A DNA stretch of 64,000 nucleotides from Candidatus Dormiibacterota bacterium (lineage in GTDB: Bacteria > Chloroflexota > Dormibacteria > Dormibacterales > Dormibacteraceae): positions 1 through 64,000 of the forward strand of contig PLJM01000011.1 in assembly GCA_003139695.1 (NCBI GenBank), read 5' to 3'. The translations under genes were made by a program, and so were the position numbers. The notes under the pieces are model-generated. The model saw only the letters and a list, made by a program, of their open reading frames with translations. It was not told where the DNA came from and ran no database searches. Shown here piece by piece: positions 7,723 through 15,885 of this stretch; position 1 is the first letter of the stretch; every line of letters begins with the position of its first letter.

Positions 7723-10539
7723 CTAGCTGCAGCCGGTCGTCGCTCCGCAGTTCAGGCACTTGTAGCACGAGCCTGAGCGCACCGTGATCGCGCCGCAGTC
7801 GGCGCAGGCCGGGGCGTCGGTGTTGACGAATGCGATGCGCTGGAAACTGCCGCCGCCGTTGCCATTGGTCACCGGCGATGCGATGACCTTCAGCTCGGTC
7901 GCCGTCTGCGTTTCTTTGCTTGATGCCGCCGGGGCCGAAAGAGCGATGGGATCGACTGACGGCGCCGGCTCGCGCCGGATGATGCCCACCTCGTCCTGCG
8001 CGTCGAGCGGCAGGAAGTGGCTCGCCATCCACCGGAAGATGTAGTCGACGATCGACTTTGCGATCGGGATCTCCTTGTTCTTGGTGAACCCGGAGGGCTC
8101 GAACCGCATGTGGCTGAACTTGTCGACCATGAACTTCACCGGCACTCCGAACTGGAGCGCGTATGAGGTCTGGGTGGCGAAGGCGTCCATGAGGCCCGAG
8201 ATAGTCGAGCCCTCCTTGGCCATGGTCACGAACAGCTCGCCCGGCGTGCCGTCCTCGAACAGGCCGACCGTCAGGTAGCCCTCGTGGCCCTGGATGTCGA
8301 ACTTGTGGGTGATCGCCTTGCGCTCGTCGGGCAGCTTGCGCCGCATGGCCCGGTACTCGACCTCGACCGGCGCTACCTTCTCCTTGTCGCGTGAAGTCGA
8401 GAGCGGCTGTGAGCGCTTGCAGCCATCGCGATAGATCGCGATGCACTTGAGGCCCAGCTTCCAGGACTCGAAGTAGGTCTGCTCGATGTCTTCCACTTTG
8501 GCGTCGGTGGGGAGGTTCACGGTCTTGGACATCGAACCGGAGATGAACGGCTGGATTCCGGCCATCATCCTCACGTGTCCCATCGGAGCGATCGAGCGCG
8601 TGCCATTGACGGGTTTGAAGGCGCAATCGAAGACCTTCAAGTGCTCCTCGGCCAGGTGTGGGGCACCTTCGATCGTGTCGTTCTCGTCGATGAAGATGAC
8701 GATCTCCTTCACCTGGTGCTCGTCGTAGCCCAGCTTGCGCAGGGCGGCGGGCACCGTGCCGTTCACGATCTTCAGGAGTCCGCCGCCAACGAGCTTCTTG
8801 TACTTGACCAGCGCGAGGTCGGGCTCGATGCCGGTGGTGTCGCAATCCATCATCAAGCCGATGGTCCCCGTTGGTGCAAGGACTGTGGCCTGCGCGTTGC
8901 GGTAGCCGTGGGCGCGGCCGAGCTTGACCGCCTCGTCCCAGGTGATGCGTGCGGCATCGACGACGTCCGCTGACTCTGGAGAGGTGCTGAGCTGGTGCGC
9001 CGCCTGGCGGTGCTTCTCCATCACCCGCAGCATCGGCTCGCGGTTCTTGGCGTACTCGCTGAACGGTCCCTTGACCTGAGCCATGCGTGCCGACTGGGCG
9101 AAGGCCTCACCGGTCATGATCGCGGTGACCGCGCCGGCAAACCGGGCGCCTTCAGCGGAGTCGTAGGCCAGGCCCATCGACATCAGCAGGGCGCCGAGGT
9201 TGGCGTAGCCGAGACCCAGCGGACGAAGCGCCTCGGAGTTCTTGCCGATTGCGGGAGTGGGGTAGGAGGCGTTTGAGACGAGGATCTCCTGACCCGTAAA
9301 GCAGATGTCGACGGCGCGCTTGAATCGATCGATGTTGAAGGTGCCGTCCTCCGACTGGAACTTCATCAGGTTGAGCGAAAGCAGGTTGCACGCGGTGTCG
9401 TCGAGGAAGACGAACTCGCTACATGGATTCGTGGCGTTGATGCGACCGGTGTTCGGGACGACGTTCCAGTCCTGGATGGTGGTGTCGAACTGGAGGCCAG
9501 GGTCGCCGCAGATCCATGTCGCGTCGGCGATCTCACGCCACAGGGTGCGCGCCTTGTAGGTGTCGACCGTTCTGCCGCCAACGACGGCCTTGGTTTCCCA
9601 ATCCTTGTCCGACTCGACCGCCTTCATGAACTCGTCGCTCACGCGGACCGAGTTGTTCGCGTTCTGGAACTGGACCGAGTCGTAGGCGCCGCCGGGCACG
9701 TTGAAGCCGACGTTGTAGCCGGCCTCGATCAGGGCCCACGCCTTCTTCTCCTCCTCCGCCTTGCAGCGGATGAAGTCGAGGACGTCAGGGTGATCGGCGT
9801 TGAGGATTACCATCTTGGCCGCGCGCCTCGTGGTGCCGCCCGACTTGATCGAGCCTGCGAACGAGTCGTAGCCCTTCATGAAGGAGACGGGGCCCGAGGC
9901 GGTACCGCCGCCCGAGAGCTGCTCCCTGGACGACCGCAGGACCGACAGGTTGGTGCCGGTGCCGCTGCCGAACTTGAACAGCATGCCTTCGGTCTTGACC
10001 AGGTCCAGGATCGATTCCATCGAATCCTGCACCGAGTTGATGAAGCAGGCAGAGCCCTGCTGAGAACGCCCGGGCACGCCGATGTTGAACCAGACCGGGC
10101 TGTTGAACGACGCCTGCTGGGTGACCAGGAGGAAGCGAAGCTCCTCGGCCCAGTTCTCGGCGTCCTCTTCGCCGGCGAAGTAGCCGCCCTCGCGGCCCCA
10201 CTTGGCGAGGGTGTCGACGACCCGGTCGATGATCTGGCGGACGCTGGTCTCGCGCTCGGGGCTGTCGGCGCCGCCGCGGAAATACTTCTGTGCCACGACG
10301 TTGATCGCCAGCTGCGACCAGGAGCGGGGGACCTCGACGTCCTTCTGCTCGAAGATGACCTGGCCCTTCTCGCCGGTGATCCCCGCGGTGCGCCGCTCCC
10401 ACTCGATCAAGTCGAAGGCGTGGCTGCCGGGAGGTGTGAAAAAGCGTTCGAAGCGGAGCCCACGCACTTTCCCTGATTGTGCGCCCTTGTGGTTTCCGTT
10501 TCGGCGGGCTACGGCGAGGTCGGCTACATTCTTGGCCAT
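7723..10539 (-). CDS. nrdJ: Adenosylcobalamin-dependent (class II) ribonucleotide reductase
   Basis: Reduces ribonucleotides to deoxyribonucleotides with a radical generated from adenosylcobalamin, without an oxygen requirement. The 938-aa chain is the usual length for NrdJ. Visible motifs are NPCSEFVFLDDTACNLLSLNL (finger-loop cysteine region) around residue 380, ATVLAPTGTIGLMMDCDTTG (substrate phosphate loop), and a C-terminal zinc-ribbon tail CADCGAI...CYKCLNCG ending CS that re-reduces the active site. The start is the ATG at 10539, with AAGGAGG 12 bases upstream. No nrdAB or nrdDG genes are seen in the window. Its upstream region carries NrdR-like boxes, a DnaA-type box and a clear promoter (annotated separately). 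The B12 need fits the cobalt/nickel permease at 1988. Confidence 0.95.
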   Translation of the reverse strand: MAKNVADLAVARRNGNHKGAQSGKVRGLRFERFFTPPGSHAFDLIEWERRTAGITGEKGQVIFEQKDVEVPRSWSQLAINVVAQKYFRGGADSPERETSVRQIIDRVVDTLAKWGREGGYFAGEEDAENWAEELRFLLVTQQASFNSPVWFNIGVPGRSQQGSACFINSVQDSMESILDLVKTEGMLFKFGSGTGTNLSVLRSSREQLSGGGTASGPVSFMKGYDSFAGSIKSGGTTRRAAKMVILNADHPDVLDFIRCKAEEEKKAWALIEAGYNVGFNVPGGAYDSVQFQNANNSVRVSDEFMKAVESDKDWETKAVVGGRTVDTYKARTLWREIADATWICGDPGLQFDTTIQDWNVVPNTGRINATNPCSEFVFLDDTACNLLSLNLMKFQSEDGTFNIDRFKRAVDICFTGQEILVSNASYPTPAIGKNSEALRPLGLGYANLGALLMSMGLAYDSAEGARFAGAVTAIMTGEAFAQSARMAQVKGPFSEYAKNREPMLRVMEKHRQAAHQLSTSPESADVVDAARITWDEAVKLGRAHGYRNAQATVLAPTGTIGLMMDCDTTGIEPDLALVKYKKLVGGGLLKIVNGTVPAALRKLGYDEHQVKEIVIFIDENDTIEGAPHLAEEHLKVFDCAFKPVNGTRSIAPMGHVRMMAGIQPFISGSMSKTVNLPTDAKVEDIEQTYFESWKLGLKCIAIYRDGCKRSQPLSTSRDKEKVAPVEVEYRAMRRKLPDERKAITHKFDIQGHEGYLTVGLFEDGTPGELFVTMAKEGSTISGLMDAFATQTSYALQFGVPVKFMVDKFSHMRFEPSGFTKNKEIPIAKSIVDYIFRWMASHFLPLDAQDEVGIIRREPAPSVDPIALSAPAASSKETQTATELKVIASPVTNGNGGGSFQRIAFVNTDAPACADCGAITVRSGSCYKCLNCGATTGCS

Positions 10540-10652
10540 TTTTAGAGAACGCCTCCTTAATTCATCCCCGACGCGGGTGTTTTCAAATCGTTTGCTGGGT
10601 CGTGTGGTGCGACGTCTGCTGGGTCGTGGAATTTGTCAGTTTGGGGATGCAA

Positions 10653-10693
10653 GAGGCCCCAGAGCATGCCCGCCACTTATGCCCCAGGGCCTC
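10653..10693 (-). promoter_or_regulatory. Long leader hairpin in the nrdJ 5' UTR
   Basis: On the minus strand GAGGCCCTGGGGCAT pairs with ATGCTCTGGGGCCTC (15 positions, three of them G-U) around an 11-nt loop. It begins about 9 nt after the predicted transcription start and lies about 110 nt before the nrdJ start codon. No U tract follows, so it is not a simple terminator. I found no cobalamin box, so it is not a recognisable B12 riboswitch. The rest of the leader (10540-10652) shows a repeated CTGCTGGGTCGTG-like motif on the plus strand and nothing else I can name. Confidence 0.45.
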
Positions 10694-10708
10694 GATGTAA
10701 CGCTGCTG

Positions 10709-10738
10709 AATATACGCGCAGGCTTTTCAGCTTGTCAA
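10709..10738 (-). promoter_or_regulatory. nrdJ promoter (TTGACA-N18-TATATT)
   Basis: On the minus strand TTGACA at 10733-10738 and TATATT at 10709-10714 are separated by 18 bp, nearly a consensus housekeeping sigma promoter. Transcription would start near 10702, giving a ~160-nt leader. It is the strongest promoter I see in the window. Confidence 0.75.
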
Positions 10739-10746
10739 GCCCCAAA

Positions 10747-10795
10747 ACACAAGATGTTAGGTGTCGTAGGGCCTTTGAACCCCACATATAGGTGG
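10747..10795. promoter_or_regulatory. Two NrdR-box-like sites upstream of nrdJ
   Basis: ACACAAGATGTTAGGT at 10747-10762 matches 13 of 16 positions of the NrdR consensus (ACACWATATNTWGTGT). A second, weaker dyad CACATATAGGTG lies at 10783-10794, with centres about 34 bp apart, near the ~31-32 bp usual for paired NrdR boxes. They lie directly upstream of the -35 hexamer. NrdR represses ribonucleotide reductase genes in most bacteria; an nrdR gene is not in this window. Confidence 0.5.
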
Positions 10796-10801
10796 ATTAC
10801 C

Positions 10802-10810
10802 TGTGGACAA
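10802..10810 (-). promoter_or_regulatory. DnaA-box-like site upstream of nrdJ
   Basis: TGTGGACAA on the plus strand is TTGTCCACA on the minus strand, the form of DnaA box preferred in high-GC bacteria. It lies some 64 bp upstream of the nrdJ -35. A single box is not an origin, but DnaA control of ribonucleotide reductase genes is known in Escherichia coli. Confidence 0.4.
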
Positions 10811-10870
10811 CCCTGGTGATGAGTTGGGCACAGGCTGGGCATTGGCTGGGGGAAACCTGGCAAAACCGGC

Positions 10871-11914
10871 CTACTGGGTCGAATCGACGAGAGCCAGGCC
10901 CAGCTCTGAGTAGGCGGGCTGCCCACGGCCGTTCGGCTCTGTGGAAATCTCCCCGTTTCCGGGGTCCGCCACCTGGACGCTCTGCGCCGAGGCGCGGATC
11001 CGGGCGGAGACCTGCTTGCCCTCCCCGTAGGCGTTCTGGAGCATGGTCACGGCCCTCTGGAGCTTGTTCTCCAGCACGCCTTCCAGCGTGTCCAGGTGCC
11101 TCTCGACGTCGATGAGGGCCGACTGCAATTTCTCCATGTCGACGCTCCGGGCGAACTGCAGGTGCAGCTGGTAGAGGGTCAGGAGGTAGGGAAGCGCCAT
11201 CGCGTAGCCGACCACCATCACATGCCTCTGGTGGGCGCCGACGATGGCGCCGCGACACACGTCATAGGCCGCGTCCGGGATCACCGCCAGGGCAAAGGGA
11301 GACGTGGTGGCGGGATCGATGTACTGGCTGACCTCGCGCACCCTGCGCTCGACCTCGCGCTCGACCTGGGCGGTGAGCTGGGCCCGGCGCGGGGCATCCA
11401 GTCCAGGCTCTGCCAGCTGCTCGAGGGCGTTGCTGGAGACCCACTTGGAGTCGATTGGGAGAAGCTTGCCGCCGGGCAGACGGAGCGCCAGCTCGACCAC
11501 CTTGCCGCCGACCCAGACGTTGCGCTGCAGCATCTCGGGGGGAAGGTGCTTGAGGGTCTCCTCCAGGATGTTCTCGCCCGCGGCGCCGCGGGTGGAGCTG
11601 CCGGCTATGACGCTCTCGAGGCGCCGCAAGCTGGCCCGGGCCTCGTCCTCGACGGGCTGGCGGGCGCTGATGGCTGAGCGCAGGCCTTCGACCACCGACT
11701 GCGTCTGCGTCAGGCGCTCGCGGAGCTCCGCCGCCTGTGACTCCTGGGTCTGGCCTCCGGCCTCCAGGCGGCTGCGCAGCTCCGCCACGTCCCGGACCTG
11801 CCCGTCGGCCCGCCTCACCAGGCTCCAGACCAGGGCGGCCACGACGCCAACCGCGAGCAGTACACATACAAGGAGGAGGGCGAACAAGAGTTCGAGCAGC
11901 GACATGTTGGGCAT
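10871..11914 (-). CDS. rmuC: RmuC family DNA recombination/limitation protein
   Basis: Member of the RmuC family, which limits DNA inversions and rearrangements and contains a nuclease-like fold. The 347-aa protein has an N-terminal membrane anchor (LLELLFALLLVCVLLAVGVV), a coiled-coil stretch through about residue 90 (VAELRSRLE...LRERLTQTQS), and the RmuC domain with GAAGENILEETLKHLP, LPIDSKWVSSNALEQL and ISARI-like C-terminal helices. The start is either the ATG at 11914 or the one at 11905; the longer frame back to 11941 would add residues before the anchor and is less likely. It is divergent from the dCMP deaminase. Cellular role here is inferred from the family. Confidence 0.85.
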   Translation of the reverse strand: MPNMSLLELLFALLLVCVLLAVGVVAALVWSLVRRADGQVRDVAELRSRLEAGGQTQESQAAELRERLTQTQSVVEGLRSAISARQPVEDEARASLRRLESVIAGSSTRGAAGENILEETLKHLPPEMLQRNVWVGGKVVELALRLPGGKLLPIDSKWVSSNALEQLAEPGLDAPRRAQLTAQVEREVERRVREVSQYIDPATTSPFALAVIPDAAYDVCRGAIVGAHQRHVMVVGYAMALPYLLTLYQLHLQFARSVDMEKLQSALIDVERHLDTLEGVLENKLQRAVTMLQNAYGEGKQVSARIRASAQSVQVADPGNGEISTEPNGRGQPAYSELGLALVDSTQ

Positions 11915-11947
11915 TGTAGTCCGCGAAGTGGGTATAAACAAGCCTGT

Positions 11948-11953
11948 TAATCT
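11948..11953 (+). promoter_or_regulatory. -10 box of the dCMP deaminase gene (leaderless)
   Basis: TAATCT ends seven bases before the ATG at 11961, and no Shine-Dalgarno sequence is present. Confidence 0.5.
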
Positions 11954-11960
11954 GACTTAA

Positions 11961-12425
11961 ATGGCACGCCCCGAACCCCTGACCGAGAACCAGCCCGCGC
12001 CCGACCGAATCCCGCTCGAAGAGGTCTACATGCGCATGGCCGAAGAGCTGGCGAAGCGGTCGACCTGCGCCCGCCTGCAGGTGGGCAGCGTCATCACTTC
12101 GGGCGACCTGACGCAGGTGCTGGGCATCGGCTACAACGGCAACGCGCGCGGGCTGCCGAACCGCTGCGACTCCAGCCAGCCGGGCTCCTGCGGCTGCATC
12201 CACGGCGAGCTGAACAGCCTGGTCAAGGCCGGCGCGCAGCTGCCCGGCAAGCTGATGTTCGTGACCGCCTCGCCGTGTGTCATGTGCGCCAAATCGATCA
12301 TCAACTGCAACGTGGCCCGGGTCTACTACCGCGACGCGTACCGCGACCCGGCCGGCCTCGACGTGCTCCGCCAGGGCGGAGTCGAGGTCGAGCACTACGA
12401 CCAGTGGCGCGACCTCTGGCGCTAA
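11961..12425 (+). CDS. Deoxycytidylate/cytidine deaminase family protein (ComEB-like)
   Basis: Probably converts dCMP to dUMP, feeding thymidylate synthesis. The 154-aa protein has the zinc-binding deaminase signature: CIHGELNSL supplies the histidine and catalytic glutamate near residues 80-82, and SPCVMCAK supplies the two cysteine ligands. An additional cysteine-rich segment (NRCDSSQPGSCGCIHGE) just before the HGE motif fits the second zinc site of the ComEB/dCMP deaminase group. Next to rmuC, with nrdJ beyond, it belongs to a DNA-precursor neighbourhood, though the transcripts are separate. Other members act on free bases or nucleosides, so substrate is likely, not proven. Confidence 0.85.
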   Translation: MARPEPLTENQPAPDRIPLEEVYMRMAEELAKRSTCARLQVGSVITSGDLTQVLGIGYNGNARGLPNRCDSSQPGSCGCIHGELNSLVKAGAQLPGKLMFVTASPCVMCAKSIINCNVARVYYRDAYRDPAGLDVLRQGGVEVEHYDQWRDLWR

Positions 12426-12471
12426 GAGCCTAGTAAGTCGTAGGCGCCCCCGGTTGTCGCGGCAAGGAGGG

Positions 12472-12537
12472 GCCATTCGGGCACATTTGGTTGCCTCTGG
12501 CGGCTTCGGTAGGCCATTTGGGCCCACTTGGCCGCCT
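12472..12537 (+). repeat. Paired-palindrome intergenic element, copy B
   Basis: Units GCCATTCGGGCACATTTGG at 12472-12490 and GCCATTTGGGCCCACTTGG at 12513-12531 are direct repeats 41 bp apart. This copy lies between the 3' ends of two convergent genes (dCMP deaminase and NUDIX hydrolase), so it cannot be a promoter operator here. Confidence 0.75.
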
Positions 12538-12542
12538 CTCAG

Positions 12543-13232
12543 TCAGCGCACGATCTCCCAGCCTGATTCTGTTTGCACCAACCTCGGTTCAACTGTCGGT
12601 ATCTCGCCCAAACGGCGCGCGCGGGACAAAAGCTTCGCGGCATCCTTGTCTGAAGCCACCGACTCCAGCACCGCGCGGGTCGCGTAGACCAGGGTCAGCT
12701 CCTGGCTGGCCAGCGCTTCCTGCGGCTCGATCCACAGCCAGTCCGTCACCTCGCCCTCCTGCGGCCTGACCATCTGGTTGGCTGGCAGCTGGGCGAGGAA
12801 GAAGCGCGCGTCGTATCGCCGGCGAAGCTGAGCCGGCGTGACCCAGCGGGCGAAAAGCACCAGCCGGTCGAAGGCGGGCTCCAGGCCCAGCTCGGGGAGA
12901 GCCTCGCCGAACGTCTTCCCATTTGCGATCAGGTGCCGCACCTTCTCGGAGTCGCTCTCGCGGGCAAATCGCTTTCCGTGCCGGGCCAGGAGAATGCCCA
13001 TCTCCTCGAAGAGCTCTCTGACCGCCGCGGCCCGGATCTCGTCACTCGATGCATGGTCGCTCTCGTGCACGGTCCCACCGGGAAAAACGTATGCGCCAGG
13101 GGCGAAGTCGGCTCCGCCAGGCCGGCGCATCAGCAGCAGCTCCCACGGTTCTCGGCCGCGGACGAGCAGCACCGTGGCCGAGTGGCGCGGGGTGACAGGC
13201 GGCCCGTCGTTGATCGCGGTCGGCGGCAGCAT
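12543..13232 (-). CDS. NUDIX hydrolase
   Basis: Hydrolyses a nucleoside diphosphate linked to another group. The 229-aa protein carries a Nudix box that starts at GGTVHESD and ends RELFEEMGILLA, with the catalytic REXXEE glutamates. The spacing between the glycine and the RE motif is longer than the classic box, and the protein is longer than small housekeeping NUDIX enzymes, as in the NUDT7/NUDT19-like (acyl-CoA or NAD(P)) group; this is a tentative placement. VFPGGTV precedes the box as in that group. A C-terminal helix region (RAVLESVASDKDAAKLLSRA) follows. The gene is divergent from the SDR gene with only 17 bp between starts. Confidence 0.85.
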   Translation of the reverse strand: MLPPTAINDGPPVTPRHSATVLLVRGREPWELLLMRRPGGADFAPGAYVFPGGTVHESDHASSDEIRAAAVRELFEEMGILLARHGKRFARESDSEKVRHLIANGKTFGEALPELGLEPAFDRLVLFARWVTPAQLRRRYDARFFLAQLPANQMVRPQEGEVTDWLWIEPQEALASQELTLVYATRAVLESVASDKDAAKLLSRARRLGEIPTVEPRLVQTESGWEIVR

Positions 13233-13237
13233 CTGAT

Positions 13238-13243
13238 TAGGAT
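13238..13243 (+). promoter_or_regulatory. -10 box of the SDR gene (leaderless)
   Basis: TAGGAT ends six bases before the GTG at 13250. A weaker minus-strand CATCCT six bases before the NUDIX start overlaps the same bases, so the two divergent promoters would exclude each other. Confidence 0.45.
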
Positions 13244-13249
13244 GCGGGA

Positions 13250-14005
13250 GTGGACCTCGGGATTGCCGGCAAGGTGGCGCTGGTCACTGCCGGGACACGT
13301 GGCATTGGGCTCGGCATCGCGATTGCGCTGGCGGCCGAGGGCGTGCGTGTGGCGGTTGCGGCGCGCACCGAGGCGGACGTCAAAAAGACCGCCGCAGCGA
13401 TTGGCGGCGCGGGCATAGTCGCGGATCTGCTCACCGAGGAGGGATGCCGCCGCGCCGTGTCGGAGACCGAGCAATCGCTTGGGCCGGTCGACATTCTCAT
13501 CAACAACCTCGGGGTGAGGGCAGGCAGCTCGTGGAACGACACCGGCCCTGCGGAGTTCGAGGCGGCCTTCGCGGGCAACGTCGGCACCAGCGTCCGCATG
13601 ACGCAGCTGGTACTGCCTGGGATGGTCACGCGTGGCTGGGGTCGCGTCATCGTCATCTCTTCCGTATGGGGACGCGAGGCCGGCGGCGCTCCCGCCTACA
13701 ACGCCGCCAAAGCGGCCGAGATCAGCTTCGTCACGTCGCTGGCCCGAGAGGTTGCGGGCAAGGGCGTCACGGTCAACTCCATCGCACCAGGCTCGATCCT
13801 CTGGGAGGGCGGCGGTTGGCATAGGCGCCAGGAGAAAGATCCCGACGCCATGGCCGACTTCATCCGGCGCGAGATGCCGCTCGGGCGGTTTGGCTCGGTC
13901 GAAGAGGTGTCCGGGGTCGTCGCGTTCGTTTGCTCGAAGCAGGCGAGTCTCGTGAATGGAGCGGCGATAGCTGTCGACGGCGGGCAGTCCCGCTCCAACA
14001 TCTGA
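13250..14005 (+). CDS. Short-chain dehydrogenase/reductase
   Basis: An NAD(P)-dependent oxidoreductase of 251 aa. The Rossmann motif is TAGTRGIGLGIA near residue 13, the NNxG motif is NNLGVRAG, the catalytic serine is in VISSVWG, and YNAAKAA gives the catalytic Tyr and Lys near residue 150. The C-terminus (GAAIAVDGGQSRS) is of the FabG-like classical type. The GTG at 13250 is chosen because a -10 box sits just before it and the Rossmann strand begins a few residues later. The substrate is unknown; FabG-type names would over-annotate. A small gene follows 19 bp downstream on the same strand. Confidence 0.85.
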   Translation: MDLGIAGKVALVTAGTRGIGLGIAIALAAEGVRVAVAARTEADVKKTAAAIGGAGIVADLLTEEGCRRAVSETEQSLGPVDILINNLGVRAGSSWNDTGPAEFEAAFAGNVGTSVRMTQLVLPGMVTRGWGRVIVISSVWGREAGGAPAYNAAKAAEISFVTSLAREVAGKGVTVNSIAPGSILWEGGGWHRRQEKDPDAMADFIRREMPLGRFGSVEEVSGVVAFVCSKQASLVNGAAIAVDGGQSRSNI

Positions 14006-14024
14006 ACCTGAGGCGATTGGTTCA

Positions 14025-14357
14025 GTGCCGCTGGTGACTGCGCTCAACCTGAGACCCGATGATCGGCTGCCCGAGCTCGAGGAAGCAGTGAGGGTGGCGC
14101 TGAGCAGCATGCCCGAGCTCGGGATCAACGACTTCGAGGTCGACCTGGTTCCGGTGCTTGCGCCAGAAGGCTTTCACGGAACGGTGACCAGGATCAATGT
14201 CGATCTCTGGGAGCGGCCGGTGCGCACCAAGGCCGCGCTCCAGGAGCTGGCGACGAGAGTCGCGACCGCATTTCAGGCGGTTGCGGGACGCGACAGAAAG
14301 GTGAAAGTCGTGATCAGGCCATACGACGTGGAGGCAAGCGGCTGGGTCTCTCAGTGA
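14025..14357 (+). CDS. Small uncharacterised protein (110 aa)
   Basis: A 110-aa soluble protein starting MPLVTALNLRPDDRLPELEE from a GTG codon. An N-terminal Pro after Met, a beta strand, a helix and a second strand-helix repeat are compatible with the tautomerase fold, in which that proline is catalytic, but this is only a shape argument and no family motif is clear. It follows the SDR gene by 19 bp and is probably co-transcribed. It ends 7 bp before the convergent nuoN stop, leaving no room for a separate terminator. Confidence 0.55.
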   Translation: MPLVTALNLRPDDRLPELEEAVRVALSSMPELGINDFEVDLVPVLAPEGFHGTVTRINVDLWERPVRTKAALQELATRVATAFQAVAGRDRKVKVVIRPYDVEASGWVSQ

Positions 14358-14364
14358 TTGCGTG

Positions 14365-15885
14365 CTACGGGCCGAAGAACGAGATCGGTACTCCCAGCGT
14401 GCTGGCGATCAGGACCGTGGTCGGGTACAGGCCGAGCACCAGCGACAGCGCTCCTGACAGCACGATCGCCATCGTGCTGCTGACCGACCACTCGAGCTTG
14501 TCCGTGCGTACCGACGACGACCACACGGGGATGAGCACCCTCACGTAGTAGTACACGGACACGACGCTCATCACCACGGCCACCACCACGAGCCAGGTGT
14601 AACCCGCGCTCACGCCGGCCGTGAACAGGAACAGCTTGCCGAAGAATCCGACGAACGGCGGAAATCCGGCGAGCGAGAGCATGAAGACCGTCATGAGGAT
14701 CGCCATCAGCGGGCTGCGGCGGTACAGGCCCTCCAGGTCGGACAGCCGGTCGCGATCCCCTTCCGGGCCGGCGAGCGCGGTCACCACTGCGAATGCGCCG
14801 AAGTTCATGAACATGTAGACGAACAGGTAGAAGAGCACGGACGCCAGCCCGGCCGCGCGGACGGCGGGGTCGGCCTGGCCGCCGGCGATGACGCCGATCA
14901 GCACATATCCCGCCTGCGCGACGCCGGAATACGCGAGCAGGCGCTTGAGGCTCGACTGCACGATGGCCATGAGGTTGCCGACGATCATGCTGGTCGCGGC
15001 CACGAACGCCAGGAGGACCTGCCACTCGGGCGCGAGGTGGGGAAGGCCGCCGGCGAAGATCCGGATGACCATCGCGAAACCCGCCGCCTTGGTGCCCACC
15101 GACATGAACGCGGTGACCGGGATCGGCGCGCCCTGGTAAACGTCGGGCGTCCACATGTGGAACGGAGCGGCCGAGATCTTGAATGCGAAGCCGACGCCCA
15201 TCAGCACTATCCCCAGCAGGATCAGCGGATTGCTCGATGACGACGCCTGCAACGTCTTGGCGATGTCCGGGATCAGGGTCGTCCCAGTCCCGCCATAGAC
15301 CAGCGCCATCCCGTACAGGACGAACGCGCTCGCGAAGCCACCGACCAGCAGATACTTCGCCGCGGACTCCTGCGACTTCGTCTCGCCTCTGGCGTACCCG
15401 CAAACGATGTACAGCGAGATCGACAGCAGCTCTAGGCCGAGGAAGGCGGTGACCAGCGATGTGGCCGACGCCAGGACCATCATCCCGATGACCGCGGCGA
15501 GGATGAGCACGTGGAACTCGCCCGCGACGAAGCGCCGGCGCTTGAGATACGAGTGCGAGACAGCGAGCGTCAGGATGCCCAGGACCGCGAACAGCATCTC
15601 GAAAAAGAGCGAGAACTTGTCACCCGTCGCGTAGCCCTGGTAAGCAGGCCCGTTGTCGCCATAGTTCCAGCGATAGAAAGCGGTCGCCAGCGAGAGCACG
15701 TACCCGACTGCGGCGACCATCGCCACGGCGTCTCCGCGCCGGCTCTTGGGCAGGGCCAGGTCGACCACGATGGCGAACAGCAGGAAGAGGGTGAGGGTGG
15801 CGATCGGCGCGATCTGGCTGAGGTCGGCGAGCGCCTGGCTCCATGAGTACGTGAGGTCGACGGCGGTAGCGGCCAGCGGCATCAT
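14365..15885 (-). CDS. nuoN: NADH-quinone oxidoreductase subunit N
   Basis: Antiporter-like membrane subunit of complex I, the last gene of the 14-gene operon. It is 506 aa with about 14 hydrophobic segments. The central region FKISAAPFHMWTPDVYQGAP carries the conserved lysine and the HxWxPDxY motif of proton-pumping subunits, and SLKRLLAYSGVAQAGYVL is the other family hallmark. The start overlaps the nuoM stop by four bases, indicating translational coupling. It is convergent with the small gene ending at 14357. Confidence 0.95.
   Translation of the reverse strand: MMPLAATAVDLTYSWSQALADLSQIAPIATLTLFLLFAIVVDLALPKSRRGDAVAMVAAVGYVLSLATAFYRWNYGDNGPAYQGYATGDKFSLFFEMLFAVLGILTLAVSHSYLKRRRFVAGEFHVLILAAVIGMMVLASATSLVTAFLGLELLSISLYIVCGYARGETKSQESAAKYLLVGGFASAFVLYGMALVYGGTGTTLIPDIAKTLQASSSSNPLILLGIVLMGVGFAFKISAAPFHMWTPDVYQGAPIPVTAFMSVGTKAAGFAMVIRIFAGGLPHLAPEWQVLLAFVAATSMIVGNLMAIVQSSLKRLLAYSGVAQAGYVLIGVIAGGQADPAVRAAGLASVLFYLFVYMFMNFGAFAVVTALAGPEGDRDRLSDLEGLYRRSPLMAILMTVFMLSLAGFPPFVGFFGKLFLFTAGVSAGYTWLVVVAVVMSVVSVYYYVRVLIPVWSSSVRTDKLEWSVSSTMAIVLSGALSLVLGLYPTTVLIASTLGVPISFFGP

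Noticed and set aside
10802-10810. Chromosome replication origin near nrdJ
   Set aside because: Only a single DnaA-type box is present, with no AT-rich unwinding region and no dnaA or dnaN genes.
10540-10870. Cobalamin riboswitch upstream of nrdJ
   Set aside because: No B12-box-like sequence is present; the long hairpin has a different layout.
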